Below are positions 63,326 through 64,000 of a DNA stretch of 64,000 nucleotides, piece by piece; position 1 is the first letter of the stretch, and each line of letters opens with the position of its first letter. Origin of the DNA: Paenibacillus dendrobii. GTDB lineage: Bacteria; Bacillota; Bacilli; Paenibacillales; Paenibacillaceae. The stretch lies in assembly GCF_009807035.1 (NCBI RefSeq), contig NZ_WUBI01000005.1, forward strand, positions 299,624 to 363,623, read 5' to 3'. Below the pieces are notes generated by a model that saw nothing but the letters and a program-made list of their open reading frames with translations, searched no databases and was not told where the DNA came from. The position numbers and the translations under genes were made by a program.

Positions 63326-64000
63326 TACCATGTATCCGATGCATACTTCAGACCAATCTGTCTACGAGCATCCTCCATCACTTCGGCAACCGCCAGCGAG
63401 GTTTCATGGGTGTTGATTTTACTGCAACGCTTGCCGCGCCCGATCATGCGGATAAACTCCTCCAGCTCGTAATACATCGATTCGTGAATCTGCTGCTGAG
63501 TCAGGTTTTCCACGCTGCCGTCCCGGTACTGTATTTTCACGTCATACGGCTGGTTGATCCGATCGATCACCATCGTTCCGTTTTCCCCCTGAATTTCGGC
63601 CGGCAGGAAGGAATCCGATATTTTGGAATACATCACGACCGCATCCATATCCGGATAGCGCATCACCAGACTGCCTTCGCCGTCCACGCCCGAAGACAGC
63701 ATGACGCCCACAGCCTTGACCGTCTCGGGTTTGCCGAATAGGGACACCATCGGATAAATGCAGTAAATACCCAAATCCATTAGAGCGCCATTCGAATATT
63801 CCGGGTTGAACGCATTCAGCACGGTTCCCTGCTTAAACGCGTCGTAACGTGATGAATACTGGCAGTAACCTGCGAAATAACGGCGTACCTGGCCGATTTT
63901 ATACAGATTCTCTTTCATGATTCTGAAGTTCGGCATCAGGGTGGATTTCATCGCTTCCATGAGCACCACGTTGTTGGCCTCCGCTGCCGCAATCATGAGG
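63325..64000 (-). CDS. Gfo/Idh/MocA-family oxidoreductase, cut by window end
   Basis: The C-terminal 225 residues of an NAD(P)-dependent dehydrogenase. Present are the end of the Rossmann part (VLMEAMKSTLMPNF) and the substrate domain with NGALMDLGIYCIYPMVSLFG, whose Asp is the usual catalytic position. The start and the GxGxxG and EKP motifs lie beyond 64000. It is a different paralogue from the pair at 20.4-22.4 kb. Confidence 0.85.
   Translation of the reverse strand, partial: LMIAAAEANNVVLMEAMKSTLMPNFRIMKENLYKIGQVRRYFAGYCQYSSRYDAFKQGTVLNAFNPEYSNGALMDLGIYCIYPMVSLFGKPETVKAVGVMLSSGVDGEGSLVMRYPDMDAVVMYSKISDSFLPAEIQGENGTMVIDRINQPYDVKIQYRDGSVENLTQQQIHESMYYELEEFIRMIGRGKRCSKINTHETSLAVAEVMEDARRQIGLKYASDTW

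Noticed and set aside
1..64000. CRISPR arrays, insertion sequences, prophage, tRNA or rRNA genes
   Set aside because: No repeat-spacer pattern, transposase, integrase, terminal inverted repeat pair or RNA-gene sequence was seen.

Overview
The window reads as a Bacillota chromosome of the Paenibacillus type. Supporting signs are moderate GC, strong AGGAGG ribosome-binding sites, frequent TTG and GTG starts, intrinsic hairpin terminators with U-runs, S-layer-homology anchoring, MsmX-style sugar importers that lack their own ATPase, and B. subtilis-like gnt and qox modules. The species is inferred and not proven. I see no rRNA, tRNA, CRISPR array, insertion sequence or prophage.

Layout: 1-5.2 kb holds the end of a FadR-type regulator, a HEPN-like protein, an AEC transporter, a DUF2339 membrane protein and a HAD phosphatase. 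5.5-9.5 kb is the qoxABCD quinol oxidase operon with a Rex-like box in its promoter. 9.6-12.5 kb holds a Mug-type glycosylase, an RpiR regulator, a decayed VOC gene and an unknown gene. 12.6-16.3 kb is a YtrA-type operon (ABC, permease, GntR, ABC, permease) with a palindromic operator over its -10. 16.5-17.8 kb is an ArsB-like transporter.

18.3-31.1 kb is one large minus-strand carbohydrate locus. A cytoplasmic regulator made of a GntR winged helix joined to a solute-binding-protein domain lies upstream of a TTGACA-18-TATAAT promoter with a consensus cre box and TGATGTA operator repeats. The operon encodes a dehydrogenase, two permeases, a lipoprotein binding protein, a beta-helix protein, two Gfo/Idh/MocA oxidoreductases, an epimerase-like protein and a DapA-family aldolase. 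It probably imports and breaks down an oligosaccharide or sugar acid; the substrate is unknown.

31.3-37.1 kb holds a CorC/HlyC protein and the gluconate genes gntR, gntP and gntK, with two identical 18-bp candidate GntR operators. 37.3-39.6 kb holds a secreted unknown and a DMT transporter under an FMN riboswitch, a probable riboflavin importer. 39.7-44.5 kb encodes a cohesin-plus-SLH surface protein and a 1222-residue secreted protein with OB-fold, cohesin, FIVAR and dockerin-like modules. 44.8-50.7 kb has a CpdB-like phosphoesterase divergent from phnDCEE, with a candidate PhoP box.

50.9-64 kb holds speD, hflX behind a terminator-containing leader, a diguanylate cyclase, tatD, an SPL-family radical SAM protein, a secreted beta-propeller protein, a hybrid histidine kinase, a DinB-family protein, an unknown gene and a Gfo/Idh/MocA gene cut by the window end.
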